Below are positions 9,591-17,221 of a stretch of 64,000 nucleotides of DNA, in pieces. Under the pieces are notes generated by a model. It saw only the letters and a program-made list of their open reading frames with translations. It was not told the DNA's origin and made no database searches. A program made the translations under genes and the position numbers. Origin of the DNA: CAYJBH01 sp964370825 (lineage in GTDB: Bacteria > Bacillota > Clostridia > Oscillospirales > Ruminococcaceae); NCBI GenBank assembly GCA_964370825.1, contig CAYJKY010000002.1, forward strand, positions 52,632-116,631, given 5' to 3'. Numbering within the stretch: position 1 is the first letter of the stretch; the number at the start of each line of letters is the position of its first letter.

Positions 9591-10295
9591 ATGTTTTCAT
9601 TCCTGTTTGTTCTGGTTCCCATTTTAGTCTTAATCATTTTCTGTTATGTTATATACATAAATTTAAAAAACACCTTTCGGCGGTTGTTTGGTACAAACTC
9701 GATTGCAGAACTTGCAGACATTAGAGATTTTGAGATGGAGGAAACTCCTAAATCCATAAGTGGTATGGAATCTATCGAGCGTCCGAAAATAGTTGAAGAT
9801 TTTCCGAAAATGTCGATAGACGAGCTGAAGAGTAGAGACATTGATGAAATATTTGCATACTACCACGCATTAGAGAACGGCGATTTTTCAAGATATGATG
9901 ATAATGAACTTTTTAACGATAGAATGAAATCGGCAATCATAGCGGCGCAGAAGAACCGATATTCACTATCAAATATCAATATCCACCGACAATCTATCAG
10001 TAGATACACCAAAACTGCCAACACCGCAACTATTAACATCCAAACGTCATTAGAAGGGTTTAAAAAGGACATTGCAATGCCGGACGGCAAAAAAACACAG
10101 CTTAGAGTTCAAACTGAGTGGATATATCTATTAGATCCAGAAAATTTTAATGGGGGTTTAACCACAACACTAAACTGTCCTAACTGTGGCGCACCTGTTT
10201 CAGGCATAGGGAATGATTACTGCGAACACTGTGGCAGCGAAATAACGATAAATTACAGTAGAAGTTGGCAACTAAGCTATATAAATGAAATATAA
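9591..10295 (+). CDS. Single-pass membrane protein with C-terminal zinc ribbon (possible Tim44-like domain)
   Basis: A 234-residue protein of unknown function. Residues 3-25 are one transmembrane segment; a charged region follows, then a globular part (about 85-190) whose pattern YYHALENGDFS...LFNDRM resembles bacterial Tim44-like domains. The C-terminus holds a two-knuckle zinc ribbon, CPNCGAPV and CEHCGSEI, just before the end. Such architectures are common in Firmicutes but have no assigned role. The Tim44 resemblance is a by-eye judgement and is less certain than the zinc ribbon and membrane segment. The gene has its own promoter and stands alone. Confidence 0.7.
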   Translation: MFSFLFVLVPILVLIIFCYVIYINLKNTFRRLFGTNSIAELADIRDFEMEETPKSISGMESIERPKIVEDFPKMSIDELKSRDIDEIFAYYHALENGDFSRYDDNELFNDRMKSAIIAAQKNRYSLSNINIHRQSISRYTKTANTATINIQTSLEGFKKDIAMPDGKKTQLRVQTEWIYLLDPENFNGGLTTTLNCPNCGAPVSGIGNDYCEHCGSEITINYSRSWQLSYINEI

Positions 10296-10330
10296 CATTC
10301 ACTCGTTTAATTAATTTATATTTACCCCTA

Positions 10331-10359
10331 TTGACCGAATGAAATAAAGGGAATATAAT
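10331..10359 (+). promoter_or_regulatory. Promoter of the flavin reductase-like gene
   Basis: TTGACC (10331-10336), 17 bp spacer, TATAAT (10354-10359), 44 bp upstream of the start codon. Confidence 0.65.
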
Positions 10360-10403
10360 AAAAATATAATTATAGTATAAGTTTTTATCGGAAAGGATTG
10401 ATT

Positions 10404-10904
10404 ATGTCACTAAAAGAAATCACCATAGATGAACTCACATTAAACCCGTTTAACAAAATCAAGGATGAATGGGCACTACTATCAGCCGGAAACAAGGAAA
10501 AAGCCAACACCATGACGGTGTCATGGGGCGGGCTTGGAGCGATATGGGGCAAGAACGTTGTAACTGTTTATGTACGTCCGACACGTTATACCTATGAATT
10601 TTGCGAATCCGAGGAATATTTCTCTCTTTCCTTCCCGGGTAAAGATGCAAAAAAAGACATGGCATACCTCGGCAGTGTGTCAGGAAGAGAAACGGATAAA
10701 CTTTCTAACACCTCACTTAATATGGATTTTTGCGAAAATGTGCCGTTTATTAAGGAAGCAGAGCTTGTGTTTATCTGCAAAAAACTCTACCATTCCGACC
10801 TTGAGCCGAAAAATTTTATCGACGATGAAATTGAAGGGTTTTACCCTCTTAAGGATTATCATCGAATTTATATCGGTGATATCGTTAAGGTGTTAGCACG
10901 GTAA
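10404..10904 (+). CDS. Flavin reductase-like domain protein
   Basis: A 166-residue protein of the FMN-binding split-barrel flavin reductase family. NTMTVSWGGLGAIWGKNVVTVYVRPTRYT is the typical flavin-contact stretch seen in small clostridial members, followed by FSLSFPG and GRETDKL. The ATG at 10404 is preferred over the in-frame TTG at 10398 because GAAAGGA lies seven bases before it. These proteins bind FMN and are thought to supply reduced flavin or act as small NAD(P)H-dependent oxidoreductases; the substrate is unknown. Its 3' end overlaps the convergent galactokinase gene by 12 bp. Confidence 0.85.
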   Translation: MSLKEITIDELTLNPFNKIKDEWALLSAGNKEKANTMTVSWGGLGAIWGKNVVTVYVRPTRYTYEFCESEEYFSLSFPGKDAKKDMAYLGSVSGRETDKLSNTSLNMDFCENVPFIKEAELVFICKKLYHSDLEPKNFIDDEIEGFYPLKDYHRIYIGDIVKVLAR

Positions 10905-12173
10905 AATTTCGCATATTCCTACTGGGCGAATTATTAGGCGATGACATCTTCCCACACCGAAAATCTTTTCCAGTTCGAGTTGATACTCATCGGCTAACTC
11001 CTTCGGTACAAAAGCCTGAATTGTTCCGGCAAAGCCGCCTCCCTGAAGTCGGCATGCTCCCCTGCCCGATAGAATTTGCTCGCTCACGCAAAGTGCAAGC
11101 GGTATATTCTGTTCGGCTGAAATCTCCGGCTTATATGCATTTTGCAGGAACTTAAAGGAAGAATTTCCGCAATCCTTGATTATATTTAAAAAGGAATCTA
11201 TATCGTTTTCGTTAGCCGCTATGTATGCACGTTCAACCCTTGTGCATTCGGCGTTAAAATGTAGTGCTCTCATGGCGGCACGGTCGCCGAGTTTGGCTCT
11301 GATATCCGGCAACTTGTTAATTACATCGGATAAAGGAATTTCACGGAGTAGACTTTTACCGAACAAGCCTGCAACTGCCTTCATCTCAACCGGGATTGAA
11401 GCATAATCGGCGGTAAGATCGGCATGATTCCCACCTGTATCGGTTATACAAAGTTCAAGTCCGTACTTATCTAAATCAAGATCAAGCTGTTTAACTATAG
11501 GCTGTTGGGTATCTTCAAAGTCTATCCTTACAACACCGCCCACCGCACATGCTGTTTGATCCATGAGTCCACTCGGCTTTCCAAAATAAACATTTTCGGC
11601 ATACTGCCCAAACTGTGCAATTCGAACCGAATCAAAAGAATGGTTGTTGTAAAGACCATTAAATATTTCACCTATACAAACTTCAAAGGCCGCCGAAGAG
11701 GATAGTCCGGAGCCACGCAAAACATCGTTGGTTGTATATGCCTTAAATCCACCGATTTTCCCACCGTCATCTACAAAGGCCTTTGAAACACCTCTTATCA
11801 AGGATGACGAGTGTTCTTTCTCTGCATCTACAATCTCAAGCGATGTGAGGTCGATTACATCTTTTTTATCAAACCCCTCGGAGATAAGCTCAACGATATT
11901 ATCATCGGTTTTCATTACAACTGCAATCATATCAAGATTAACCGATCCTGCAAGCACGATCCCGTTATTATGATCGGTATGATTTCCTGCAATTTCAGTT
12001 CTTCCCGGTGCCGAAAATATCCTAATATCACCATCTCCATATAGCTCACAAAATCGGTCTATAGCTTTTGTATAACGCTCTGGCATTGTGCCGGATCTTG
12101 AACCGTACAGCTCATCAAATTTTTTATCAAGTCCACCGTCGGACAATGCTTTAACCCATAAATCTCTGTTCAT
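10893..12173 (-). CDS. galK: Galactokinase
   Basis: Phosphorylates galactose to galactose-1-phosphate, the entry step of the Leloir pathway. The 426-residue GHMP kinase has the galactokinase signature as PGRTEIAGNHTDHNNG (the classical form is GRVNLIGEHTDY), the ATP loop LRGSGLSSSAAFE, and the late GGGFAGTIQAF motif. The Arg-Thr-Glu-Ile and Asn-His-Thr-Asp wording is usual in clostridial GalK. The start has AGGA just upstream. No galT, galE or galactose transporter is nearby, so partner genes must lie elsewhere, or the enzyme acts on galactose released from host or plant glycans. GHMP kinases of close specificity, such as N-acetylgalactosamine kinase, cannot be excluded by eye. Confidence 0.9.
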   Translation of the reverse strand: MNRDLWVKALSDGGLDKKFDELYGSRSGTMPERYTKAIDRFCELYGDGDIRIFSAPGRTEIAGNHTDHNNGIVLAGSVNLDMIAVVMKTDDNIVELISEGFDKKDVIDLTSLEIVDAEKEHSSSLIRGVSKAFVDDGGKIGGFKAYTTNDVLRGSGLSSSAAFEVCIGEIFNGLYNNHSFDSVRIAQFGQYAENVYFGKPSGLMDQTACAVGGVVRIDFEDTQQPIVKQLDLDLDKYGLELCITDTGGNHADLTADYASIPVEMKAVAGLFGKSLLREIPLSDVINKLPDIRAKLGDRAAMRALHFNAECTRVERAYIAANENDIDSFLNIIKDCGNSSFKFLQNAYKPEISAEQNIPLALCVSEQILSGRGACRLQGGGFAGTIQAFVPKELADEYQLELEKIFGVGRCHRLIIRPVGICEILPC

Positions 12174-12247
12174 ATTTTATCCTACCGTTCCTAAAAAAAT
12201 TATCATGAAAATTATTATATCATATTATAACGGAAAAAAAAATACCT

Positions 12248-13588
12248 ATGTTAAATAAAAATGAAATAATTACGTTAGAAATAGTTGATGTTAACAGCGA
12301 AGGCTGTGGCGTCGGAAGACATGACGGAATGGTTGTGTTTGTGCCGTTCACCATCCCCGGAGAGGTTGTTACCTGTAGGGTTGAAAAGGTTGGTAAATCT
12401 TTTTGTCATGCACGTGTAACCGAAATTGTTACACCTTCACAGCAAAGAATAATACCGGATTGCCCATCATATTACCGATGTGGCGGTTGCGCATTTCGCC
12501 ATATCGTTTATGATGGCGAGATCGATATAAAGAAAAACATCGTTGATGCCGCATTTAGTAGACTTGGTGGCATTGATTTTCCATGCGAAAAAATTTTTTC
12601 TTCTCCATCAAAGGAGCGGTACCGAAACAAGGCTCAGTTTGTAATCAGGAGGGTTGATAACGTCACAAAAACAGGCTTTTATGCACCGAGAAGTCATCGT
12701 TTTATTCCGATAGATGATTGCATGCTACAGCCAAAAACCTTTACAAAGATTGCAGAGGTTTGTTGTAGATATTTTGATGACAATAACATTCCATGTTATA
12801 GCGAGGAGGATAACAGCGGATATATACGCCATCTTCTTTTGCGACAAAGCGAAGCAACCGGAGAACTTATGGTCTGTGTTGTCAGCCGCAAGTACATAGA
12901 TTTAACTAAGTTATCCGAAATGTTATCAGGTGAAGTGAGTCACTCGATAACCGTACTGTTAAATGTTAATTCGGAACGAACAAACGTAATACTTGGCAAA
13001 AACAATGAGCTGATATCCGGTAGAGGTGTCATAACAGAACATCTGCACGGTGTAAAATACAACATCAGCCCTCATTCTTTCTTCCAAATAAACACTCCGG
13101 GAGCAGAGCAGTTGTACAATATTGTTCGAGAATTTGCCGAACCTAAAAAAAGCGAAAAGGTACTCGACCTTTATTGCGGAGTTGGCAGTATCGGGCTGTC
13201 TATCTGTGACAAAAACCAACCTTTACTCGGTGTAGATATAGTTAAGCAGGCAATAGATGCAGCAAAAGAAAATGCAAAAAACGCAGGATTTACCGCAGCA
13301 AAGTTTATGGTAGGAGATGCACACACCGGTCTACTCGGGGAATATAAACCAGACATTGTAATTCTCGACCCTCCTCGAAAAGGGTTAGACGAAAAAACAA
13401 TTCAACTGCTGTTAGAAAATTTGCCAAAAAAAATAGTAATGGTCAGCTGCAACCCCTCCACCGCCGCAAGAGATGTTGCAAAGTTGTTGCCAAAATACCA
13501 AATAAAAAGGCTGGCAGCAATGGACATGTTTGCACGATGCGCACATGTGGAGTGCGTGGTGAAACTATGTCGGGTAGATGCAGAATAG
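12248..13588 (+). CDS. rlmD: 23S rRNA (uracil-C5)-methyltransferase, RumA/RlmD family
   Basis: An S-adenosylmethionine-dependent RNA methyltransferase of 446 residues. An N-terminal TRAM domain (about 1-60) is followed by the iron-sulphur cysteines of CPSYYRCGGCAFRH, the SAM-binding LDLYCGVGSIGLSI, the DPPRKG motif and the catalytic-cysteine loop MVSCNPSTAARD. Firmicutes often carry two or three paralogues (RlmCD-like), so the exact uridine modified (1939 or 747 in E. coli numbering) is not certain. No strong ribosome binding site is visible before the ATG. A racemase gene with different base composition starts 11 bp downstream. Confidence 0.9.
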   Translation: MLNKNEIITLEIVDVNSEGCGVGRHDGMVVFVPFTIPGEVVTCRVEKVGKSFCHARVTEIVTPSQQRIIPDCPSYYRCGGCAFRHIVYDGEIDIKKNIVDAAFSRLGGIDFPCEKIFSSPSKERYRNKAQFVIRRVDNVTKTGFYAPRSHRFIPIDDCMLQPKTFTKIAEVCCRYFDDNNIPCYSEEDNSGYIRHLLLRQSEATGELMVCVVSRKYIDLTKLSEMLSGEVSHSITVLLNVNSERTNVILGKNNELISGRGVITEHLHGVKYNISPHSFFQINTPGAEQLYNIVREFAEPKKSEKVLDLYCGVGSIGLSICDKNQPLLGVDIVKQAIDAAKENAKNAGFTAAKFMVGDAHTGLLGEYKPDIVILDPPRKGLDEKTIQLLLENLPKKIVMVSCNPSTAARDVAKLLPKYQIKRLAAMDMFARCAHVECVVKLCRVDAE

Positions 13589-13599
13589 GAAATAGCCTT

Positions 13600-14292
13600 A
13601 TGAAAACAATAGGTTTAATAGGTGGTATGAGTTGGGAAAGCACTGTTTCTTACTATCAAATCATCAACAAAAAAACAAAAGAACTTTTAGGTGGATTACA
13701 TTCTGCAAAGATTTTGCTTTATAGTGTAGATTTTGCAGAAATCGAAGAATGTCAAGCTAAAAACGAATGGGATAAAAGTGCTAAAGTTTTATCAGAGATT
13801 GCTGCAAATCTTGAAAAGGCAGGAGCAGATTTTATTGTTATTTGCACAAATACAATGCACAAAGTGGCACCACATATCTCAACAAAAATCAGTATTCCTA
13901 TTATTCATATTGCCGATGCTACTGCAAAAGCTATTAAAAGGCAAAGTCTAAGTAAAGTTGCATTGTTGGGAACAAAATATACTATGACACAAGACTTTTA
14001 CAAGCAAAAATTGATCGAAAATGATATTGAGGTAATTATACCTAACGATAAAGATATTGAGGTTATCAACGATATTATTTATACCGAATTGTGTTTGGGG
14101 AAAATTGTACCTACATCTAAAAAGAAATACATTGATATAATTGCTAAGTTGCACGAACAAGGTGCGGAGGGTGTAATATTAGGATGCACCGAAATAGGTT
14201 TGCTAATTTCACAGTCTGATACTTCACTACCTGTTTTTGACACAGCACAAATTCATGCTGAGGAGGTAGCGGAAATTGCGCTAAGAGAATAA
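13600..14292 (+). CDS. Aspartate/glutamate racemase family protein
   Basis: A 230-residue cofactor-independent racemase. It starts MKTIGLIGGMSWESTVSYY and carries the two catalytic cysteine motifs CTNTMH and GCTEIGLL. This matches the aspartate racemase (RacX/YgeA-like) branch rather than MurI. The ATG at 13600 is chosen over an upstream in-frame start at 13537 that lies inside rlmD and lacks the family alignment; AGGA sits nearby. Codon usage is visibly more A/T-rich than in the flanking genes (many AAA, GAA and ATT codons), which may mean recent acquisition. D-amino acids could feed peptidoglycan or be released; the true substrate is unknown. Confidence 0.88.
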   Translation: MKTIGLIGGMSWESTVSYYQIINKKTKELLGGLHSAKILLYSVDFAEIEECQAKNEWDKSAKVLSEIAANLEKAGADFIVICTNTMHKVAPHISTKISIPIIHIADATAKAIKRQSLSKVALLGTKYTMTQDFYKQKLIENDIEVIIPNDKDIEVINDIIYTELCLGKIVPTSKKKYIDIIAKLHEQGAEGVILGCTEIGLLISQSDTSLPVFDTAQIHAEEVAEIALRE

Positions 14293-14340
14293 GGCATAGC
14301 CTACCCTCCCCATTTTAATAGGCCATGATAATCTTAAAGT

Positions 14341-14427
14341 TATAATCTATAAAGTTTGATGTTATGGCACGGCCATAGCTGTGGATTTACACCATCAAAA
14401 AACCGCCTTTTATTGGCGGTTTTTTTA
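14341..14427 (+). ncRNA. Possible small structured RNA ending in a terminator
   Basis: Between convergent genes there is a TATAAT (14341-14346, weak -35). It is followed by a 7 bp closing stem (14355-14361 with 14393-14399) that encloses a 6 bp hairpin (14363-14368 with 14372-14377), and then directly by a GC-rich hairpin with a T run. A transcript of about 75 bases from near 14353 is conceivable. It could equally be the end of the racemase mRNA. No known RNA family was recognised. Confidence 0.25.
14397..14427 (+). terminator. Bidirectional rho-independent terminator
   Basis: AAAAAACCGCC, a short AT loop and GGCGGTTTTTTT form a stem with a T run in both directions. It serves the convergent racemase (plus strand) and sugar amidotransferase (minus strand) genes. 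Confidence 0.9.
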
Positions 14428-14446
14428 ATGAATAAATATGTTGATA

Positions 14447-15556
14447 TTACTTTATAGGCTCCTTTAGTTTCCATGCGCCTCTATCATCCTTGTAGAATAA
14501 ATCCTCATTATAAAATTTGTCTACAATGGAATAAAATTCTGCTTCTGAGTAGCCGCAAAAGTCACAAAAATCTCTAACACAAAGCGGGTCGAGGTTTCCG
14601 TCGCGCTTATTGACGAGTTGGATTGCCTCCTCCCTTGTCATCATTCCATAGCGGATGGTTCTGGCAGTATAATCGGTTGCGGCAGCATGTCCGAATTTCG
14701 GATATTTCATCCAGGAGTGAATAAGGTATGCGCGACTGTCTATCTGGTCAAACATCTCTACATGGTGTTGTCTATCCCACTCATGTGTTAGATCGTGAAA
14801 ACCTCTGCTCTTTGCAAGGTTATAGTTTTTGTAGCTATCCCAGGGAAGGAAATATGAAAGATAGAATGGGTCAAGCCTGTTAAGTTCCTCGGTTGTGGGC
14901 GCTAATGTTAAGGACAAATCATTTTCTGTTACGCCATCACCTACCAATTCATCGGTAGCAATTCCTACCGCAACTCCATTATTTATCTGTTCCTTTGCGG
15001 AATATGTTTCCTTGTCTGAATTTCCGCCGTATTCATAGCTGACATTTTCGCCGTAGCACAGCATAGGCACATTAAACTTTAGTGCCATGTGTAATGGAAA
15101 TGTATAGATCAACCTGTCGAGATACCATGTAGGTTTTCCATACTTTTCAAAAAATTTACGCACCAATATTTTTTGAGCCTTGATGTTAGGCTTACAGCTT
15201 ATTATTGTGCACCCAAATGTTTCACTTATATTTTTAATGTTGTGAATGCCCGCATCGGTCATGGGAAAATTATCCTCAACCGTAAAAAGGATTGGGTTCA
15301 TTTTCATCACTTCTTTAAGCATATACACCTGAAAATGACTGTCCTTTCCGCCGGAAACCGCAACCGCACAATCATAACCACCCGGACCGTTACTGCCGCG
15401 ATATTTATTACACAGTTCTTCAAACTCCTTATAACGTGCCTTCCAATCTATACTGCTTCTTGCATCGTAGTGATTACATGCTGAGCATACCCCTTCAGAA
15501 TCAAAGGCAATTCCGGGCCTTGTGTCGGGCATTGTACATCTTTTACAGTAATTCAT
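14447..15556 (-). CDS. N-acetyl sugar amidotransferase (WbpG/PseA-like)
   Basis: A 369-residue ATP-pyrophosphatase-type enzyme. It starts MNYCKRCTMPDTRPGIAF, with four cysteines in two pairs (CKRC, CSAC) that form a putative zinc site. The PP-loop AVSGGKDSHFQVYML follows. This is the N-acetyl sugar amidotransferase family (TIGR03573 type; WbpG, PseA, legionaminic acid enzymes), which converts acetamido groups of surface sugars into acetamidino groups with ammonia from a HisH/HisF-like partner. The start at 15556 has GGGAGA upstream, whereas earlier in-frame starts lie over the promoter. No partner amidotransferase, nonulosonate synthase or glycosyltransferase is adjacent, so it is an orphan of a glycan cluster. 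Confidence 0.87.
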   Translation of the reverse strand: MNYCKRCTMPDTRPGIAFDSEGVCSACNHYDARSSIDWKARYKEFEELCNKYRGSNGPGGYDCAVAVSGGKDSHFQVYMLKEVMKMNPILFTVEDNFPMTDAGIHNIKNISETFGCTIISCKPNIKAQKILVRKFFEKYGKPTWYLDRLIYTFPLHMALKFNVPMLCYGENVSYEYGGNSDKETYSAKEQINNGVAVGIATDELVGDGVTENDLSLTLAPTTEELNRLDPFYLSYFLPWDSYKNYNLAKSRGFHDLTHEWDRQHHVEMFDQIDSRAYLIHSWMKYPKFGHAAATDYTARTIRYGMMTREEAIQLVNKRDGNLDPLCVRDFCDFCGYSEAEFYSIVDKFYNEDLFYKDDRGAWKLKEPIK

Positions 15557-15600
15557 TACCATCTCCCAATGTTTAAATTTAGTATATATCAATGATAAAT

Positions 15601-15629
15601 ACTATAGCATATTTATTGCAAAAAATCAA
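15601..15629 (-). promoter_or_regulatory. Promoter of the sugar amidotransferase gene
   Basis: Reverse strand TTGATT (15629-15624), 17 bp spacer, TATAGT (15606-15601). Confidence 0.55.
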
Positions 15630-15639
15630 ATTGTTTTGA

Positions 15640-15668
15640 TTGAAAAAATTTTGTTCATGTTGTATAAT
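15640..15668 (+). promoter_or_regulatory. Promoter of the aldo/keto reductase gene
   Basis: TTGAAA (15640-15645), 17 bp spacer, TATAAT (15663-15668), 33 bp before the start codon. It is divergent from the amidotransferase promoter with 10 bp between the -35 boxes. Confidence 0.75.
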
Positions 15669-15701
15669 ATATTTAATGGAAAATGTGAAAGGTTAATAAT
15701 T

Positions 15702-16526
15702 ATGAAAAAAGTTAAACTGGCGAGCGGATATGAAATTCCCATGGTCGGACTTGGAGTTTTTCGCTCCGAGAATGGTGCAGAGGCTGAAAACGCTATAAAG
15801 TGGGCATTTGAAGCCGGATATCGTCATGTCGATACAGCAAAAATTTATGGCAATGAAACAAGTGTCGGCAATGCTGTTAAGGCGAGTGGATTAAACAGAT
15901 CGGATATTTTTGTTACGACAAAACTTTGGAATGAGGATATACGGCAAAAAAATACAAAGGCAGCCATAAAACAGAGCTTAAAGGATTTACAGCTTGATTA
16001 CATCGACCTATATCTAATCCATTGGCCTGCGGACGGTTTTGTGGATGCATGGCTTGAAATGGAGGAGTTTTATAAAGAAGGATTGGTGAAATCTATCGGT
16101 GTGAGCAACTTCCATAAAGTTCATTTTGATGCTTTGTTGTCGAAATGCAGTATCGTTCCGATGGTAAATCAAATTGAATCACACCCACGCCTTTCTAACT
16201 ACGAACTCATCAACTACTGCAAAGATTTGAATATTAAGGTGCAGGCATGGAGTCCTCTCGGTGGTGGCAAAACCGCTGCGGAAATGCTTAGCAATGACAC
16301 CTTAGTAACTATAGGTGAAAAATACAACAAGTCACCGGCACAGGTTATAATAAGGTGGAACATACAAAGAGATGTGATTGTACTTCCAAAATCGGTAAAT
16401 AAAGATAGAATTGTACAAAATATAGATGTGTTCGATTTTGAACTTTCGAGTGAGGATATGAGTGCAATTGATGGGTTGAATACCGATTCAAGGGTAGGCT
16501 CACATCCGGAAAGTTTTGACTTTTGA
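15702..16526 (+). CDS. Aldo/keto reductase, diketogluconate-reductase-like
   Basis: A 274-residue NADPH-dependent oxidoreductase of the AKR superfamily. The catalytic tetrad is visible: Asp and Tyr in HVDTAKIYGNE, Lys in VTTKLW and His in YLIHWP. The signature GVSNFHKVHFDALL and the cofactor-binding VLPKSVNKDRIVQN follow. It most resembles the AKR5 branch (2,5-diketo-D-gluconate or methylglyoxal reductases). The ATG at 15702 is preferred to an upstream frame start at 15636, which would lie within the promoter; GAAAGG is correctly placed. It is monocistronic, with a hairpin terminator 40 bp downstream. Confidence 0.9.
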   Translation: MKKVKLASGYEIPMVGLGVFRSENGAEAENAIKWAFEAGYRHVDTAKIYGNETSVGNAVKASGLNRSDIFVTTKLWNEDIRQKNTKAAIKQSLKDLQLDYIDLYLIHWPADGFVDAWLEMEEFYKEGLVKSIGVSNFHKVHFDALLSKCSIVPMVNQIESHPRLSNYELINYCKDLNIKVQAWSPLGGGKTAAEMLSNDTLVTIGEKYNKSPAQVIIRWNIQRDVIVLPKSVNKDRIVQNIDVFDFELSSEDMSAIDGLNTDSRVGSHPESFDF

Positions 16527-16566
16527 TTTAAGTAAAGTCAATAACATATCTAACCATACCATAGAG

Positions 16567-16593
16567 ACAGGGATTAAGCTTCCCTGTTTTTAT
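16567..16593 (+). terminator. Rho-independent terminator after aldo/keto reductase
   Basis: ACAGGGA and TCCCTGT form a 7 bp stem with a 7-base loop, followed by TTTTTATTTT. Confidence 0.85.
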
Positions 16594-16624
16594 TTTGATT
16601 TAACATTAAAAACAATCCAAAATC

Positions 16625-16653
16625 TTGACTTAATGATGCCATTGTGCTATACT
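16625..16653 (+). promoter_or_regulatory. Promoter of the surface-polymer acylation operon
   Basis: TTGACT (16625-16630), 17 bp spacer, TATACT (16648-16653), 42 bp upstream of the first start codon. Confidence 0.7.
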
Positions 16654-16695
16654 AACCTGTAAGTATTATCAAATTGACAGGTTGCCGTAGCTACT

Positions 16696-17160
16696 ATGAT
16701 TAATATAAAATCTATAATAATTATTTTGTTTTTGGTAGCCTTTACAACAGCTATTTTAACCGGCTGTGCTCCAAGCTATATTGACGGAAATTATCGTGTT
16801 GAGATGAGCGATTATGACAGTTTGGGATTCAAAGAATTTCTTACAGCTACAGTTACAAACGGCGAGGTTGTTTCGGTAAATATCGGCGCGGTAGATCGAA
16901 GCGGTGTTACCAAAACCGACAACGAGGAATACCGAATTGCCATGGAGTTGGCAACCGGAACAAATCCGGAAACCGTTTATGAGACACTCGACGGAAGATA
17001 CCTATTGCTCGCTCAGGATCAAAACAATGATGAATCGGTTGATGCTGTTGCCGGTGCAACCATAACATCAAACAATTATGCGGCACTGTTTGAGGAACTT
17101 AAGAAATCCTTTGTTACCGGTGAAACTTTAATTATAGTTGATAATTTAGTTGAGGAATAA
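16696..17160 (+). CDS. FMN-binding domain lipoprotein
   Basis: A 154-residue protein with a hydrophobic signal segment (6-22) ending in the lipobox LTGC, so it should be a lipid-anchored exported protein. The remainder is a small FMN-binding domain. DAVAGATITS matches the (S/A)GATxT motif whose second Thr carries covalent FMN in RnfG/NqrC-type proteins. The ribosome binding site is poor: only an AGG about 14 bases before the ATG. It is the first gene of a four-gene unit with a DUF4358 lipoprotein, an MBOAT acyltransferase and a DHHW protein. An extracellular redox role is inferred from the domain; its link to acylation is unknown. Confidence 0.82.
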   Translation: MINIKSIIIILFLVAFTTAILTGCAPSYIDGNYRVEMSDYDSLGFKEFLTATVTNGEVVSVNIGAVDRSGVTKTDNEEYRIAMELATGTNPETVYETLDGRYLLLAQDQNNDESVDAVAGATITSNNYAALFEELKKSFVTGETLIIVDNLVEE

Positions 17161-17221
17161 CTGTTTATTATAGTCAAATTTGAAGATACTAATAACAGAG
17201 AATAACAGGAGTTTATTTATA

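Noticed and set aside
14355..14399. tRNA-like 7 bp acceptor-type stem
   Set aside because: Only 45 bases are enclosed, with no anticodon or T-arm sequence, so it is not a tRNA.
14341..14427. Mini-ykkC (guanidine-II) riboswitch suggested by the ACGG sequence in a hairpin loop
   Set aside because: There is no second ACGR hairpin and no downstream gene on the same strand to control.
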